Notes: a model not told the origin generated them from the sequence alone. DNA of 64,000 bases from an uncultured Pseudomonadales bacterium (GCA_947488935.1 CANLBN010000008.1:161883-225882), one strand, 5' to 3'; positions 8,264 to 19,819 are shown, counted from the stretch's first letter. Made by a program: numbers and translations.

Positions 8264-10480
8264 TTAGCGGCGCTTAATATTACTTTTCTTGTTGCTGCCC
8301 TTACGATTGTCCCACTGCCCACCTCGTGCTTTATTAAACTGCCCTTTATTAGCTTTGTAACCTTGTTTGTCGTCAGACGGAATTAAATGTTCTGGCCCAT
8401 TACCAATTAAGTCAGTGCGATTCATCTTGATGAGTGACTCGCGAAGGTGCGCCCAGTTTTTAGGATCGTGGTAGCGAAGATAAGCCTTTTGCAGTCGACG
8501 TTGATCAATGTTTGTCGCAACAAATAATTTTTTGCTTTTATAGCTCAGCTTTTTAAGCGGGTTGCGCTTGCTGTGATACATGGCGGTGGCAAGTGCCATG
8601 GGCGATGGATAAAAAGTTTGCACTTGGTCTACGCGAAATTTATTCTTTTTTAACCACAGGGCAAGGTTTAACATCTCGTTGTTATCGGTACCTGGATGCG
8701 CTGCAATAAAATAGGGAATCAAATACTGTTTCTTACCGGCTTCCTTAGAATACTTTTCAAACATATCTTTGAATTTATCGTAAGTCCCCATGCCGGGTTT
8801 CATCATCATTGATAATGTGCTTTTTTCCGTATGCTCCGGTGCTATTTTTAAGTAGCCACCAACGTGATGTGTGACTAATTCCTTAACGTACTCTGGATCT
8901 TCTACGGCAAGGTCGTAGCGTAGCCCCGATGCGATGGCAATACGTTTAATGCCAGAAATTTTTCGTGCGCGCCGATAAAGGTTTGTCGTGCGACTGTGAT
9001 CGGTATTGAGGTTTTTACAAATGGTTGGATATACGCAGGAGAGGCGTCTGCAATTTGCTTGTATGCGATCATCTTTGCAGTTTAAAAAGTACATATTGGC
9101 AGTAGGGCCGCCAAGGTCCGAGATAGTGCCCTTAAAATCAGGGACTTGGTCGCGAATTTTTTCTATCTCGTTGAGTACAGATTCTTCAGAGCGACTTTGA
9201 ATAATGCGACCTTCATGCTCAGTAATGGAGCAAAATGTACAGCCACCAAAACAACCGCGCATGATATTGACTGAGGTTTTTATCATCTCGTAAGCCGGTA
9301 TATTGGCATCGCCATAGGATGGGTGCGGTCTACGTTGATAGGGTAGGTCGAATACGCCGTCCATTTCTTCAGTTTTTAAGGGAATAGGTGGCGGGTTTAC
9401 CCATATCTCTTTATTGCCGTGCTTTTGGGCAAGCGGCCTTGCATTATGTGGGTTGGCTTCTTGGTGCAATACACGCGAAGCGTGTGCATAGAGTGCTGAG
9501 TCGTTGCGTACCTTCTCGAAGGATGGCAAGCGAATATAGGTTTTATCTTCGTCTAATTCGTCCTTTAGTTCGCCTCTGCGCTGCAATGGCATCGGGATAA
9601 TACGAATGGGTTCAAACTCGGCCTCTGCATCGTTCTCTTTTTTATCTATGCCTAATTTTTCTTCGGTGCTTTTTTCGTCGCAATTACTGGGAGATTGATC
9701 ATATTCGTAGGGGTTGGTGTAAACCTCTGGGTGTTGGCCAATATCACTGGGCCAATCAATGCGAGTGGAGTCGATCTCTGCCCAGCCACTGGGAGGTGAC
9801 TGCCTGACTATAGTGGTGCCACGAATGGTTAATAGCTCGTCAATATTGCGGCCATGGGCTAGTTGGTGAGCAACCTCAGCAATTGCGCGCTCGGCATTAC
9901 CGTATAAAAGAATATCGGCTGTGGAGTCTACAAGTACCGAGCGGCGTACTTCGTCACTCCAATAGTCGTATTGGGCGATACGTCGCAGGCTTGCCTCGAT
10001 GCCACCTATCACTACGGGTATTTTGGCATAGGCTTCTTTGCAGCGTTGACTGTAAACGGTGACTGCACGGTCAGGGCGCCTATTGGGCTCTGCATCGGCG
10101 GTATAAGCATCATCATTACGGACTTTGAGATCAGCAGTATATTTGTTGATCATGGAGTCCATATTACCAGACGTAACACCAAAGAATAGGTTCGGTTTGC
10201 CAAGCGCTTTAAAAGGCTCTGCACTTTTCCAGTCAGGCTGGGCAATGATCCCTACGCGAAACCCTTGTGACTCTAAAAAACGCCCCATAACAGCCATGCC
10301 AAAGCTTGGGTGGTCCACATAGGCATCGCCAGTCACGATAATAATGTCACAGCTATCCCATCCAAGCTCGTCCATCTCAGCACGGCTCATGGGTAAGTAG
10401 GGAGCCGCGCCAAAGCACTCGGCCCAGTATTTGGGGTAGCGAAACAAATCGGGTGCTTTAGCGAGTCCGTCTTTAGCCAT
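8264..10480 (-). CDS. ygiQ: YgiQ-family radical SAM protein
   Basis: A 738-residue member of the UPF0313/YgiQ family, radical SAM enzymes of unresolved reaction. The cluster-binding motif is CxxxCxxC at C410, C414 and C417 ([13 protein letters not shown]). The long N-terminal region contains a cobalamin-binding-like fold ([11 protein letters not shown] at 51-61), and the C terminus is a basic, Gly/Lys/Asn-rich tail suggestive of RNA contact. Length matches E. coli YgiQ. It is transcribed alone on the minus strand, divergent from panC. Confidence 0.93.
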   Translation of the reverse strand: MAKDGLAKAPDLFRYPKYWAECFGAAPYLPMSRAEMDELGWDSCDIIIVTGDAYVDHPSFGMAVMGRFLESQGFRVGIIAQPDWKSAEPFKALGKPNLFFGVTSGNMDSMINKYTADLKVRNDDAYTADAEPNRRPDRAVTVYSQRCKEAYAKIPVVIGGIEASLRRIAQYDYWSDEVRRSVLVDSTADILLYGNAERAIAEVAHQLAHGRNIDELLTIRGTTIVRQSPPSGWAEIDSTRIDWPSDIGQHPEVYTNPYEYDQSPSNCDEKSTEEKLGIDKKENDAEAEFEPIRIIPMPLQRRGELKDELDEDKTYIRLPSFEKVRNDSALYAHASRVLHQEANPHNARPLAQKHGNKEIWVNPPPIPLKTEEMDGVFDLPYQRRPHPSYGDANIPAYEMIKTSVNIMRGCFGGCTFCSITEHEGRIIQSRSEESVLNEIEKIRDQVPDFKGTISDLGGPTANMYFLNCKDDRIQANCRRLSCVYPTICKNLNTDHSRTTNLYRRARKISGIKRIAIASGLRYDLAVEDPEYVKELVTHHVGGYLKIAPEHTEKSTLSMMMKPGMGTYDKFKDMFEKYSKEAGKKQYLIPYFIAAHPGTDNNEMLNLALWLKKNKFRVDQVQTFYPSPMALATAMYHSKRNPLKKLSYKSKKLFVATNIDQRRLQKAYLRYHDPKNWAHLRESLIKMNRTDLIGNGPEHLIPSDDKQGYKANKGQFNKARGGQWDNRKGSNKKSNIKRR

Positions 10481-10676
10481 AGTATTAGGTAATCTATAAG
10501 GTTCTTTTAATGAATAAATTTAATTATGTTTATTTTCTCAGATTATGCTGCTAGATGACATGTTTATCTCATATCTTTCCGTTAAATCAATGAGTGTTTT
10601 ACAGGCTTGAGAAACCTTATTTGTCCGTGTATTATCGCCCCCCTTTATTTATTTGAACAATATTTGGCCGGTTAAT

Positions 10677-11534
10677 ATGCAGTTATTTCGCCACATTCAG
10701 CCACTACGTAAGCTAATCTCTGGGGCAAAGTCCGAGGGCAAGCGCATAGGCTTTGTACCGACTATGGGCAACCTACATAAAGGTCATTTGGCTTTAGTTG
10801 AACTCGCTAAATCGCGCTGTGATATTGTCGTTGCCAGTATTTTTGTAAATCCATTACAGTTTGGTTTGAACGAAGACTGGGATAAATACCCGCGTACCTT
10901 TGATGCAGATAGTCAAAAACTAGAAAGCGTTGGTTGCGATTATTTGTTCTTCCCCGATGAGCGCGAAATTTATCCCAATGGCATGGCTGAGCAGACTCGT
11001 GTTGTCGTACCGGGTATGACGGATCTTCTTTGTGGCGCTAGTCGGCCAATACATTTTGAAGGTGTAACAACGGTTGTCTCTAAGTTATTTAATATTGTCG
11101 AGCCCCACGAAGCCGTTTTTGGCCTAAAAGACTTCCAACAAATCGCTGTTATTCGGCGCATGGTGGAAGACTTATGTATGCCCGTTGAGATTGTTCCGGG
11201 CAATATTGTGCGAGAAGACGATGGCCTTGCGATGAGTTCGCGTAATATTTATATCACCGAAGCTGAGCGCCCGCGTGCAAAACAGTTGCAATTAACGCTG
11301 TGTTGGCTGAGTAGCCAAATTAAAGAGGGCAGGCGCGATTATCTAAGCCTTGAACAAGAAGGGCAGGCACAAATTGAAAGCGCTGGGTTTCGCCTCGATT
11401 ATTTGCAAATTTGTTGTAGTGATACGCTTATTCGTGCAGGAATTGATGACAAACAGCTCACGATTCTAGGAGCAATGTATACCGAAGCTGCTAGGCTTAT
11501 CGATAATGTATCTCTCACTATTCAAACCCCTTAA
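10677..11534 (+). CDS. panC: Pantothenate synthetase (pantoate-beta-alanine ligase)
   Basis: Joins pantoate and beta-alanine with ATP to make pantothenate for coenzyme A. The nucleotide-binding motif [10 protein letters not shown] lies at 28-37, with IFVNPLQF following, and the KMSKS-like region reads MSSRN. I start at the ATG at 10677, giving 285 residues; an upstream in-frame TTG at 10653 would add eight residues that do not fit the family N terminus. Neither start has a strong ribosome site. panD, which makes beta-alanine, follows after 20 bp, so substrate supply and use are co-transcribed. Confidence 0.95.
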   Translation: MQLFRHIQPLRKLISGAKSEGKRIGFVPTMGNLHKGHLALVELAKSRCDIVVASIFVNPLQFGLNEDWDKYPRTFDADSQKLESVGCDYLFFPDEREIYPNGMAEQTRVVVPGMTDLLCGASRPIHFEGVTTVVSKLFNIVEPHEAVFGLKDFQQIAVIRRMVEDLCMPVEIVPGNIVREDDGLAMSSRNIYITEAERPRAKQLQLTLCWLSSQIKEGRRDYLSLEQEGQAQIESAGFRLDYLQICCSDTLIRAGIDDKQLTILGAMYTEAARLIDNVSLTIQTP

Positions 11535-11554
11535 GTTAAAGAAAGAGAATAACC

Positions 11555-11935
11555 ATGTTAACCACCTTATTAAAAGGCAAGCTGCATATGGCGGCAGTGA
11601 CTCAGGCGGAGCTTTGGTACGATGGCTCCTGTGCAATCGATGCTGATTTAATTAAATTGGCAGGTCTGCGTGAATTTGAGCAAATCGATATTTTGAACGT
11701 CAATAATGGTGAGCGTTTTACGACCTATGTTATTGTGGCTGAGGCAGGTTCTGGCACTATTTCTATGAATGGTGCGGCTGCACGTAAAGTGCAAGTGGGT
11801 GATCGAGTTATTATTGTCTCCTATGGGCAATTTGATGAGCAAGAAGCCAGTGAATATCAGCCAAAATTAGTCTATTTAGACGAAAATAACCGCGTTGAGC
11901 GTACAACCAATACAATACCTGTTCAGCTAGCATAG
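11555..11935 (+). CDS. panD: Aspartate 1-decarboxylase proenzyme
   Basis: Pyruvoyl-dependent decarboxylase that makes beta-alanine from aspartate for pantothenate synthesis. The 126-residue proenzyme carries the self-cleavage site YDGSCAID with Gly24-Ser25, the position used in E. coli PanD, and the N-terminal [16 protein letters not shown] with K9. The later NGAAAR loop is also conserved. It sits 20 bp after panC in the same operon. An intergenic stretch of about 140 bp separates it from acs. Confidence 0.97.
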   Translation: MLTTLLKGKLHMAAVTQAELWYDGSCAIDADLIKLAGLREFEQIDILNVNNGERFTTYVIVAEAGSGTISMNGAAARKVQVGDRVIIVSYGQFDEQEASEYQPKLVYLDENNRVERTTNTIPVQLA

Positions 11936-12078
11936 ACGGCCAAAATTGCTATTTCCTGCCTATTTTTTAGACGTTATCCTGCTTTCACCAAAAGTCTAAC
12001 CTGATTGCGCTTGCGCTCTGGCGAGCCAATCAGTAGGCTTACGGCTCCTTATTAATAACATAATTATTTGGGGCCACA

Positions 12079-14007
12079 ATGTCTGTTTATAGCGTTCCTC
12101 CAGCGATTGCTGAAAAAGCACATATAAATAAAGAAAAGTATCACTCTCTTTATCAACAATCTATTACTGACCCTGATGGCTTTTGGGCTGAGCAAGCAAA
12201 GTTATTTTTGTCTTGGCAAAAGCCTTGGGATACGGTGAATGAATTTGATTTTCATAAAGGTATCGCCAAGTGGTTTGAGGGCGGCCAATTAAATGTTTCA
12301 GAAAACTGCATCGACCGTCATTTAGATACCCGTGGCGATCAGACTGCAATTATCTGGGAGGGTGATGACCCCGCCGACTCGAAGCATATTAGTTATAAAG
12401 AGTTGCATGCTGCGGTTTGTCGCCTAGCCAATGTATTAAAAGAACGCGGTGTTAAAAAAGGTGATCGCGTTTGCATTTATATGCCAATGATCCCCGAAGC
12501 AGCGTATGCGATGCTTGCCTGCACGCGCATAGGGGCTGTCCACTCCATTGTTTTTGGTGGCTTTTCTCCAGATGCATTGCGCGACCGTATTATAGATTCT
12601 GATTGTCAGGTTGTTATTACAGCCGATGAAGGCTTACGTGGCGCTAAAACAGTCCCGCTAAAAGTGAATGCGGATATAGCGCTTAGTCAGTGTCCAGATG
12701 TACACACCTGTGTTGTTGTTAAGCGTACCGGTGCCAATATCGCTTGGAATGACATGGTTGATGTTTGGTATCACGATGCAGTTGAAGCCGCCTCACCACA
12801 GTGCCGTGCTGAGACAATGGAAGCTGAAGACCCATTATTTATTTTGTATACCTCGGGTTCTACAGGTAAGCCTAAAGGTGTATTACATACAACAGCGGGT
12901 TATTTATTGCAGTCTGCTATGACCCATAAATATGTTTTTGACTATCAAGAGGGTGAAGTTTATTGGTGTACTGCCGATGTGGGTTGGGTGACGGGCCACT
13001 CTTATATTGTCTATGGGCCACTAGCTAATGGTGCGACCACGCTAATGTTTGAGGGTGTACCTACTTATCCTAATGCCTCTCGTTGCTGGGATGTCGTCGA
13101 TAAACATAATGTTGCCAGTTTTTATACAGCACCCACAGCACTACGTGCACTAATGGGTGCTGGCGATGACTGGGTAACAAAAACTTCGCGTAAATCCTTA
13201 CGTATTCTCGGGACTGTCGGCGAGCCAATTAACCCAGAGGCATGGGAGTGGTACCACAATATTGTTGGTGAGGGTCGCTGTCCAATCGTTGATACATGGT
13301 GGCAAACCGAGACCGGTGCACATATGCTAACGCCGCTACCGGGTGCAACAGATTTAAAACCGGGTTCGGCAACATTGCCATTTTTTGGTGTGCAACCTGC
13401 CATTCTTGATGGTGACGGTAAAGAAATCGAAGGCTCAGGCGAAGGTAGTCTAGTGATTAAAGCCTCTTGGCCTAGCCAAATACGCTCTGTTTATGGCGAT
13501 CACCAGCGTTTGATCGATACGTATTTTAGTACTTATCCGGGTTATTATTTTACCGGTGACGGTGCGCGTCGTGACGAAGATGGCTATTACTGGATCACTG
13601 GCCGTATGGATGATGTGCTTAATGTGAGTGGACATCGCCTAGGTACAGCCGAGATAGAAAGTGCCTTGGTATTACACCCTAAAGTCGCTGAATCTGCTGT
13701 TGTAGGGTATAACCACGATATTAAAGGCCAAGGCATTTATGCTTATGTAACATTAATGCAAGGTGATGAGCCCAGCGATGAGCTTAAAAAAGAATTGGTC
13801 GCACTATGTGTTAAGGAAATTGGTGCAATTGCCCGCCCGGATCTTATTCAGTGGGCACCAGGATTACCCAAAACACGCTCGGGTAAAATTATGAGACGTA
13901 TTTTGCGTAAGATTGCTACTAACGAGATCGATACCCTTGGCGACACATCGACCTTAGCTGATCCATCGGTAGTTGATGAGCTTATTGGCAACCGCTTAGT
14001 TAAGTGA
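12079..14007 (+). CDS. acs: Acetyl-CoA synthetase
   Basis: AMP-forming ligase that activates acetate to acetyl-CoA through an acetyl-adenylate. The 642 residues match E. coli Acs. The phosphate-binding loop [10 protein letters not shown] is at 258-267, WWQTETG lies in the adenylation site, and near the C terminus SGKIMRR contains the catalytic lysine (about K603), the usual target of reversible acetylation. It stands alone on the plus strand and is followed by a strong intrinsic terminator at 14067. Confidence 0.97.
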   Translation: MSVYSVPPAIAEKAHINKEKYHSLYQQSITDPDGFWAEQAKLFLSWQKPWDTVNEFDFHKGIAKWFEGGQLNVSENCIDRHLDTRGDQTAIIWEGDDPADSKHISYKELHAAVCRLANVLKERGVKKGDRVCIYMPMIPEAAYAMLACTRIGAVHSIVFGGFSPDALRDRIIDSDCQVVITADEGLRGAKTVPLKVNADIALSQCPDVHTCVVVKRTGANIAWNDMVDVWYHDAVEAASPQCRAETMEAEDPLFILYTSGSTGKPKGVLHTTAGYLLQSAMTHKYVFDYQEGEVYWCTADVGWVTGHSYIVYGPLANGATTLMFEGVPTYPNASRCWDVVDKHNVASFYTAPTALRALMGAGDDWVTKTSRKSLRILGTVGEPINPEAWEWYHNIVGEGRCPIVDTWWQTETGAHMLTPLPGATDLKPGSATLPFFGVQPAILDGDGKEIEGSGEGSLVIKASWPSQIRSVYGDHQRLIDTYFSTYPGYYFTGDGARRDEDGYYWITGRMDDVLNVSGHRLGTAEIESALVLHPKVAESAVVGYNHDIKGQGIYAYVTLMQGDEPSDELKKELVALCVKEIGAIARPDLIQWAPGLPKTRSGKIMRRILRKIATNEIDTLGDTSTLADPSVVDELIGNRLVK

Positions 14008-14066
14008 TGAATCTTAGTAGCCTCTGAAAGCTCATTCACCGCTTGCTCTGAGGCTATTTACCTCTT

Positions 14067-14105
14067 AAAACCACGTATACTTTTATTGGTATGCGTGGTT
14101 TTTTT
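14067..14105 (+). terminator. Rho-independent terminator after acs
   Basis: A 14-bp inverted repeat with one mismatch (left arm AAAACCACGTATAC, 14067-14080; right arm GTATGCGTGGTTTT from 14089) encloses an 8-base loop and runs into seven consecutive T residues. It lies 60 bp beyond the acs stop and before the Smr gene, so it should end the acs transcript. Confidence 0.85.
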
Positions 14106-14205
14106 GTATTAATTTATCACTCTTTTGTTGAATTTATTTATCCATTTGCGCTTAAATAGGCATCATTGATAAATGAGCTTTTGTTTTATATTAAAAGGTA
14201 GCTCC

Positions 14206-14775
14206 ATGTCCGACGACGATGATTTTTTAAGTGCCATGGGTGATGTCAGGCCAATCGCAGTTGAAAAGCGAGAAACCTTAAAAAAACCAACGCTTGATAA
14301 GGCCACAATCTCACTAAGGCGTGAGGCAGCGCAGGCCAACCTTGCCAGCCAAATAGACCCTTTAGCAGACGGTGAGGTTGTGCAACTTGATCCTCGTGCG
14401 ATTTTAGAATATCGCAAGCCAGGTGTGCAGCATGGTGTCTATAAATCGTTACGGATGGGTAGGTACCAGATTGATGCGCGCTTGGATTTACATCGCCTGT
14501 CTGTTGAGCAGGCTCGACAACAGGTTTATCAGTTTATTAGGGATTGTTTAGGTAACGATATCCGTTGTGCACTCATTACTCACGGCAAAGGTGAGGGGCG
14601 TAAAAACCCAGCCGTCATTAAAAGCCATCTTGCCCATTGGTTACCTCAGGTCGAAGAGGTGCTAGCGTTTCATTCTTCGCAGCCGCAACATGGGGGGGCA
14701 GGTGCCTGTTATATTTTACTTAAGAAAAGCGAAAAGAAACGCAAAGAGAATTTAGAAAAGCATCAGCGGCGATAA
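14206..14775 (+). CDS. Smr-domain DNA/RNA nuclease-like protein
   Basis: Smr (MutS2 C-terminal-like) domain protein of the YdaL/SmrA type; such proteins have endonuclease activity on DNA or RNA. The domain spans roughly residues 85-170, with LDLHRLSVEQAR as the first motif and THGKGEG as the second, followed by the GGAGACYILLKK strand. I start at the ATG at 14206 (MSDDDDFL), which has AAAGG upstream and fits the family; an in-frame ATG at 14173 would add 11 residues without a ribosome site. The N-terminal half is charged and probably disordered. The tail is Lys/Arg-rich. Confidence 0.88.
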   Translation: MSDDDDFLSAMGDVRPIAVEKRETLKKPTLDKATISLRREAAQANLASQIDPLADGEVVQLDPRAILEYRKPGVQHGVYKSLRMGRYQIDARLDLHRLSVEQARQQVYQFIRDCLGNDIRCALITHGKGEGRKNPAVIKSHLAHWLPQVEEVLAFHSSQPQHGGAGACYILLKKSEKKRKENLEKHQRR

Positions 14776-14806
14776 TATTTATAAATGCCTTTGCATAAGT
14801 TAATTA

Positions 14807-15319
14807 TTATTGTGGCTGTAGTTTTTGTTCAGGAATAAAGTCAGCGAGTTGATGTAATTCGATGGTAAAAATTTCTGAGATATTATTTTGCCTAAATTGT
14901 AGTAAGGCTGTTGGGAATTGTGCCACAAAGAGAGAGTCCTCAAGTGAAAGCGATAGCGTTAGCCCTTTTTCCTTTGTTAATATCATTTGTCCTTCCTCTA
15001 AAAAGATCCGTTTACCTCCAGCTATGAGGCTAATACTGTTCAAAAAAATAGGCTTTTCAATAATCGTTCTAAATTGAAAAAGATAACCTTTTACCGCCTT
15101 TGAGCTACTGTTTTTGTTAAACGTAGCGCGCATGCTAATAGAGCTATTGTTGTTATTAAAATAGCGTGTCGAGTCAACAAATGTATACAGTTGCTCTGGA
15201 GGGCGGTCGGGTTTAGTGTTAGTGGTTTGTGTGCCACAGCTTGCAATAAATCCACTGATAAAAATACAAGTAAGTAGGGGTTTGATTTTAGGAAAACAAT
15301 AAAAATAATTTATTAACAT
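14807..15319 (-). CDS. Hypothetical lipoprotein
   Basis: A 170-residue protein I do not recognise. A hydrophobic N-terminal segment ends in the lipobox FIASC with C28, so the mature form should be a lipoprotein; Gly at +2 does not favour inner-membrane retention. The mature part has alternating hydrophobic strands (YLFQFRTIIE, IFLNSISLIAG, LTLSLSLED), suggesting a beta-sandwich. It is transcribed towards the Smr gene (convergent) and separated from the qmcA gene by a hairpin at 15355-15385, so it probably has its own promoter. Confidence 0.7.
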   Translation of the reverse strand: MLINYFYCFPKIKPLLTCIFISGFIASCGTQTTNTKPDRPPEQLYTFVDSTRYFNNNNSSISMRATFNKNSSSKAVKGYLFQFRTIIEKPIFLNSISLIAGGKRIFLEEGQMILTKEKGLTLSLSLEDSLFVAQFPTALLQFRQNNISEIFTIELHQLADFIPEQKLQPQ

Positions 15320-15354
15320 CGGTGCTGTCTCTGCTTGCTTGTGTGTTTTATTGT

Positions 15355-15385
15355 AAAGAGCCTAAGGCTTATTGTTAGGCTCTTT
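15355..15385. terminator. Stem-loop downstream of the SPFH gene
   Basis: A perfect 11-bp inverted repeat (AAAGAGCCTAA at 15355-15365 and its complement at 15375-15385) with a 9-base loop, 15 bp beyond the stop of the SPFH gene. The T-run on either strand is short, so it may act as a weak or RNA-stabilising terminator. Confidence 0.6.
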
Positions 15386-15399
15386 AATGTCTATCTACT

Positions 15400-16242
15400 C
15401 TATCGGCCCATAAGTCCTTTAACGGTATTTAATAAGTCGGCTGGTAGTACAAACATTTTTGTATTATCTGATTGCGCCAGATTTTCCATGGCATTGGTAT
15501 ATTTTTCACCCAGTAGGTAGGCGACGGGTAAATCATCCTTAATCGACTCGCTAACGAGCTCAATGGATTTTTTACTGGCAGTGGCCAATACAATTTGTGC
15601 TTCGGCGTCACGTCTGGAGGCTTCTAGGCGGCCATCGGCCTCTAAAATAGCGGCTTGCTTTTCGCCTTCTGCTTTTGTAACAGCAGCGCGGCGTTGGCGC
15701 TCGGCTGCTGCTTGCTCTTCCATTGCCTGTTGCATAGTCGGTGATGGGTTTATATCTTGAATTTCTACCGTCTTCATAATAATGCCCCAATCAGCAATAT
15801 CATCGGAGATAGCAGCTTTTAATTTAGCCTTAATTTGATCACGTGAAGAAAGTGCCGAGTCGAGAGCCATCTCACCAATAATAGAGCGTAGAGCTGTTTG
15901 GACTAGGTTGCGAATGGCCAGCACATAATCCTCAACACCGTAGACCGCTTTTTCAGGTTGTACGATATTTATATAGGCGACGGCATTAGCAATAATAACG
16001 GCGTTATCTTGTGTTATAACTTCTTGAGAAGGTATATCAAGCACAATATCTTTGGTGGTTATTTCATAGGGAATGGTATCGATATAGGGGACAATTAAAT
16101 TAAGGCCCGGAGATAGAGTGCGGTTAAATTTCCCCAGACGTTGGCAAATAAATTTATAACCTTGGGGAACAATGCTGACACTCTTGAGAAGAGTAACAAT
16201 AATTAGTACAACAAAGAATGCTGCAATATATAGAGCTTCCAT
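15400..16242 (-). CDS. qmcA: SPFH/Band-7 membrane protein (QmcA-like)
   Basis: A 280-residue prohibitin-family protein that forms membrane-anchored oligomers and is thought to organise membrane domains or restrain FtsH-type proteolysis. An N-terminal membrane anchor (about 3-20) is followed by the SPFH domain (VPQGYKFICQRLGKF through about 190) and a helical region rich in Ala, Glu and Arg (about 185-230) that would form a coiled coil. It follows an NfeD gene by 82 bp on the same strand. The NfeD-SPFH pair is a recurrent operon in which the two proteins work together. Confidence 0.9.
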   Translation of the reverse strand: MEALYIAAFFVVLIIVTLLKSVSIVPQGYKFICQRLGKFNRTLSPGLNLIVPYIDTIPYEITTKDIVLDIPSQEVITQDNAVIIANAVAYINIVQPEKAVYGVEDYVLAIRNLVQTALRSIIGEMALDSALSSRDQIKAKLKAAISDDIADWGIIMKTVEIQDINPSPTMQQAMEEQAAAERQRRAAVTKAEGEKQAAILEADGRLEASRRDAEAQIVLATASKKSIELVSESIKDDLPVAYLLGEKYTNAMENLAQSDNTKMFVLPADLLNTVKGLMGR

Positions 16243-16324
16243 AGTAGTTTCCTTTAGGATAAGTCAAAAGTGTAAAAAATGGTAAATGGTTATTTAAAGA
16301 ATCCCAAAATAATAATGTACTGGC

Positions 16325-16795
16325 TTATTTGCGCTTAACAATAAGCCGATTTCCCGAAATGTCGGTAACTTCAACTTTATCTCCATTTTCTAGGGCTTCC
16401 TCAGAAATAAATTCCCATTCGTCGTTACCAATAATAGGTGCGGGAAAGCGCAGGCGGCCTTTGCTTTGCGCCTTATTAAAGTTAAGTACTAGGCCAATTT
16501 GTCCGGTAATAGCCTCACGAGAAAGGCCTGCGAGTGTACGATTGCCCATTTTAGGTGAGATAAACTTGTGCCAAAGCAGTAAAAAAATAGCAGATAATAT
16601 CACCCATAGAGCCAGCTGTAGGCTAAAACTAATACCGATCGCGAGCTGTAAAATACCGACGACAATAGCCGCTAAGCCGAGCCATAACATAACAAATACA
16701 GGCGCAAATAATTCTATAGTAATAAGAGCTATTCCAAAGATAATCCAGTGCCAGTAAAAAATATTGTTACTTAGGTATTCGACCATTTGCGCCAT
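16325..16795 (-). CDS. NfeD-family protein (short form)
   Basis: Short-form NfeD protein of 156 residues. Three to four hydrophobic segments occupy about 10-85, followed by a C-terminal OB-fold of about 65 residues (RLRFPAPIIGNDEWEFISEE, then a VEVTDISGNRLIVKR strand pair). NfeD proteins partner with SPFH proteins such as the QmcA-like protein encoded next, probably in membrane quality control. The N-terminal protease domain of long NfeD proteins is absent, as is normal for this class. Confidence 0.88.
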   Translation of the reverse strand: MAQMVEYLSNNIFYWHWIIFGIALITIELFAPVFVMLWLGLAAIVVGILQLAIGISFSLQLALWVILSAIFLLLWHKFISPKMGNRTLAGLSREAITGQIGLVLNFNKAQSKGRLRFPAPIIGNDEWEFISEEALENGDKVEVTDISGNRLIVKRK

Positions 16796-16891
16796 CCTAT
16801 ATGTTAATCAATTCTAGCCCAAGTGTAACAAAGTAATGATTCTCTGTCTCAGTAGCACTACGGAATTTTATAAGTCCCAAATTACTGTATT

Positions 16892-17554
16892 ATGACGAGA
16901 TTAAGTGGTCAAGATAGTGTATCGATGAAGCATTCACCCTCTAAAAAGCAGCCCTTCGTGCTCTACACTATTGGCTATGCGACTAAATCAATAGAAGAGT
17001 TTATTAGGCAATTAAAACACTACTCGGTAGATGTGGTGGCAGATGTTCGTTCAGTGCCTTATAGCAAGGTGTTCCATGTTTATCATAAAGAGTCCATTGC
17101 TGGGCATTTAAACGCGAGTAATATCCAATATGTTTACCTTGGTGAGGAGTTGGGGCCTCGTTCTAAAGATAATAGTCATTACGATGAAAGCAATCAGGTG
17201 GTTTTTGATCGCCTTATGCAATCTGGCCTATTCCAGCAAGGTGTTAACCGCTTACATACGGGTTCGCAAAAAGGGTTTTCCATTGCACTTATGTGTGCCG
17301 AAAAAGATCCAGCAACTTGCCATCGTAGTTTGTTGATTGGGTATTTTTTGCAGCATCATACCTCACCTTTTGGCAGTGATTGTGAGATATCACATATCAG
17401 GCATGATGGTAGTTTGGAGACTCAACAAGAATTAGAAGCAAGACTGCCGGAGATGAACGATGTCAAAGTCGATATGTTTATGTCTGCCAAAGAGCAGGCG
17501 AGACAGGCTTACGAAATTCAGCTCAAAAAAACATCCTACCGTAAAGAAGAATAA
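16892..17554 (+). CDS. DUF488-family protein
   Basis: A 220-residue DUF488 protein of unknown biochemical function. Family marks are YTIGYATKSIEEF near the N terminus, VADVRSVPYS, and the cysteine/histidine motif CAEKDPATCHRS in the C-terminal half. The first ATG (16892) gives 220 residues; the ATG at 16925 would give 209 and leave the domain intact. Neither start has an obvious ribosome site. It is convergent with ubiB, with only 7 bp between stop codons. Confidence 0.8.
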   Translation: MTRLSGQDSVSMKHSPSKKQPFVLYTIGYATKSIEEFIRQLKHYSVDVVADVRSVPYSKVFHVYHKESIAGHLNASNIQYVYLGEELGPRSKDNSHYDESNQVVFDRLMQSGLFQQGVNRLHTGSQKGFSIALMCAEKDPATCHRSLLIGYFLQHHTSPFGSDCEISHIRHDGSLETQQELEARLPEMNDVKVDMFMSAKEQARQAYEIQLKKTSYRKEE

Positions 17555-17561
17555 CCACGCC

Positions 17562-19181
17562 TTAGCGTAAAAAATAAATGGCCAGCGCGGCTATAGACAG
17601 CCCCCAAGTCATTGGTGATAAATTCATTACCGTCGTGCTCAAGTTGGGTGATGCACTAATAATAGCGGCTACTGCAACAATGAGTGCGGTCACTGTGCGT
17701 GCTTTGCGCTTGGTCGCTTGTACTTTGTGTTGATGGTAGTCCTCGGCTGCTTGCTTTAGCGTCGGGGCCATGTCGGTGAGCTGCTGCACTTTCTCGATAT
17801 TGTTAAATACTTTCATTGGCAGCTCTGGAAATTTCTCCATCCATTCCGGGCCGTAGCGTTTTAGTTCGTGATAAAGCGCCTTGGGGTGGAATCGATTTTT
17901 CAGCCAGCGTTCTAAATAAGGGTGTGCCGTCTTCCAAAGGTCAAGCTCTGGATAGAGTTGTCGACCTAGCCCTTCTATATTCAGTAAGGTTTTTTGTAAC
18001 AGAACAAGTTGTGGCTGTACTTCCATATTAAAGCGGCGGGCAGTATTAAATAAATTTATTAACACTTTCGCAAAGGAGATTTCTGCCAGAGGTTTTTCGA
18101 TAATAGGTTCGCAAGCGGTACGCACAGCGGCTTCAAAGTCGCCTATTTTTGTATCTTTAGGTACCCAGCCACTTTGTACATGTAGCTCGGCTACTTGGCG
18201 GTAGTCTCGTCTGAACATCGCTAGTAAGTTACGTGCAAGGTAATATTGATCTTCGCGCGCGAGCGAGCCAACAATCGCTGTGTCGATGGCGATATATTTG
18301 GGGCGCTCTGGGTGTTCGCGGCTCACAAAAATATTGCCCGGATGCATGTCGGCATGAAAAAAATTGTGATCAAAGACTTGGCTAAAGAATATTTCTACGC
18401 CACGCTCGGCGAGTTTTTTCATGTTAGTGTTTTGTGCTTTTAGTGCTTCGATATCGCTAACAGGGATACCATAGATACGCTCCATAACCATGACGCTTTT
18501 ATTGCAGTAATCCCAGTGTACTTCGGGTACATACAGTAATGGCGAATTGGTAAAGTTACGCCGCAGTTGCGAAGCATTAGCTGCCTCACGCTGAAGATCT
18601 AATTCGTCAAAAATTGTTGTGCGGTAATCTTCTATGACTTCAACGGGCTTCATGCGTGCGCCGTCTTCCAGCCAGTTTTCTAAGCGTTTAGCAATCCACA
18701 AAAGCAGTTGTGTGTCTTTATGGATTATTTTTTCTATGCCTGGGCGAATCACTTTTACAACGACATTGCGCCCATCTTTTAATGTGGCTGCATGTACCTG
18801 TGCAACCGATGCTGATGCTAGTGGTTGCGTATCAAGCTCTGCAAATACCTCGTCGAGGGGTTGTTCGAGTTTTTCAACAACAATGTCACGAAAGTGCTCA
18901 GGTGAAAACGGTGCAACATTATCTTGCAGCTGATCTAGCTCAACGATAATGTCCGATGGAATTAAATCAGGTCTAGTCGATAATATCTGCCCAAGCTTAA
19001 CAAAAATGGGGCCTAGTTCTTCGCAGGCGCGCCGCAATTGTAGCCCGCGATTTTTTATTTTATTGGGAAATAGCCCAAAAATAATGCGTAGCGGTAGCGG
19101 TAATTTTATAGGGGCTAGGGTATCGAGCCGGTAACGGCACAACGTTAAAATAATCGTCAATGCTCTTAAAAAAACAGTCAC
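17562..19181 (-). CDS. ubiB: UbiB ABC1/ADCK-family kinase-like protein for ubiquinone synthesis
   Basis: Atypical kinase/ATPase required for ubiquinone biosynthesis, probably extracting membrane-bound intermediates. The 539 residues include the family KxGQ motif ([13 protein letters not shown]), the alanine-rich loop [10 protein letters not shown] in place of a P-loop, catalytic HADMHPGN, and a hydrophobic C-terminal region (about 498-538) that anchors it in the membrane. It starts with GTG, and this codon overlaps the TGA stop of ubiJ (GTGA), so translation is coupled. Order ubiE-ubiJ-ubiB is the standard gammaproteobacterial arrangement. Confidence 0.96.
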   Translation of the reverse strand: MTVFLRALTIILTLCRYRLDTLAPIKLPLPLRIIFGLFPNKIKNRGLQLRRACEELGPIFVKLGQILSTRPDLIPSDIIVELDQLQDNVAPFSPEHFRDIVVEKLEQPLDEVFAELDTQPLASASVAQVHAATLKDGRNVVVKVIRPGIEKIIHKDTQLLLWIAKRLENWLEDGARMKPVEVIEDYRTTIFDELDLQREAANASQLRRNFTNSPLLYVPEVHWDYCNKSVMVMERIYGIPVSDIEALKAQNTNMKKLAERGVEIFFSQVFDHNFFHADMHPGNIFVSREHPERPKYIAIDTAIVGSLAREDQYYLARNLLAMFRRDYRQVAELHVQSGWVPKDTKIGDFEAAVRTACEPIIEKPLAEISFAKVLINLFNTARRFNMEVQPQLVLLQKTLLNIEGLGRQLYPELDLWKTAHPYLERWLKNRFHPKALYHELKRYGPEWMEKFPELPMKVFNNIEKVQQLTDMAPTLKQAAEDYHQHKVQATKRKARTVTALIVAVAAIISASPNLSTTVMNLSPMTWGLSIAALAIYFLR

Positions 19182-19819
19182 TCTTGAGCATCCTTATTAT
19201 TCGTTGGCGCATTTTTTTGCGTTTTACGTACAAGTTCGGTAAAGCGAGCTTGTAGGCGCTCTGCATCCATTTTTATTTCGTTAACCGTATCACCAAATGC
19301 GACTAGCTCAGCTTTGCTTGGTGTCACCTTTAACTCTTCGGTAATGTACTCTTTGAGTTTGTGGGTTTGCTCACTACCTTGTTGCTTAGACCAGCTCAGG
19401 CCGCTGCTAATAATTTTGCCTGCCATTGGCCCTGCGATATCACCGAGAACACTACTAATAGCATCTTCCCAATCAATATCTAAGTTGTTGAGAATAGACT
19501 GCCAGCGCTGTAAAAGACCGACACTCCCAGCTAATTCGACGCCGCTGCCAGCAAGTGTGGTTGGTTTTTTTAATAATGAGATTAACGCCAGCGGTGTGCC
19601 GGTAAGCTGTGTGGCCGTAGGTGCTTCGCAATGGCTCATAATACGCACGCCATCACTGGTACCATGGCAATAAATAGTGAGTGCAGGCGCAGTTGACTCG
19701 ATAGCAAGAACATCGTTAATTTCAGCAATTTTTTGTTTGCTGGCGGGGTCGTATTTAAGTGCGGTATTGATAATAGATTCAATACTCGCTGTGATAGCGG
19801 CAGAAATACTTGGATCCAT
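19178..19819 (-). CDS. ubiJ: Ubiquinone biosynthesis accessory factor UbiJ
   Basis: A 213-residue SCP2-domain protein of the soluble Ubi complex, thought to bind the polyprenyl intermediates. The N-terminal SCP2-like fold (about 15-120) includes the strand [16 protein letters not shown] and TPLALISLL, and the C-terminal part is a predicted helical region ending in charged residues. Sequence similarity within UbiJ is low, so the assignment leans on position between ubiE and ubiB. The stop overlaps the ubiB start by four bases. Confidence 0.92.
   Translation of the reverse strand: MDPSISAAITASIESIINTALKYDPASKQKIAEINDVLAIESTAPALTIYCHGTSDGVRIMSHCEAPTATQLTGTPLALISLLKKPTTLAGSGVELAGSVGLLQRWQSILNNLDIDWEDAISSVLGDIAGPMAGKIISSGLSWSKQQGSEQTHKLKEYITEELKVTPSKAELVAFGDTVNEIKMDAERLQARFTELVRKTQKNAPTNNKDAQE

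Noticed and set aside
10653..10676. TTG codon giving an eight-residue longer PanC
   Set aside because: PanC family N termini begin at the ATG at 10677; the extension has no supporting motif.
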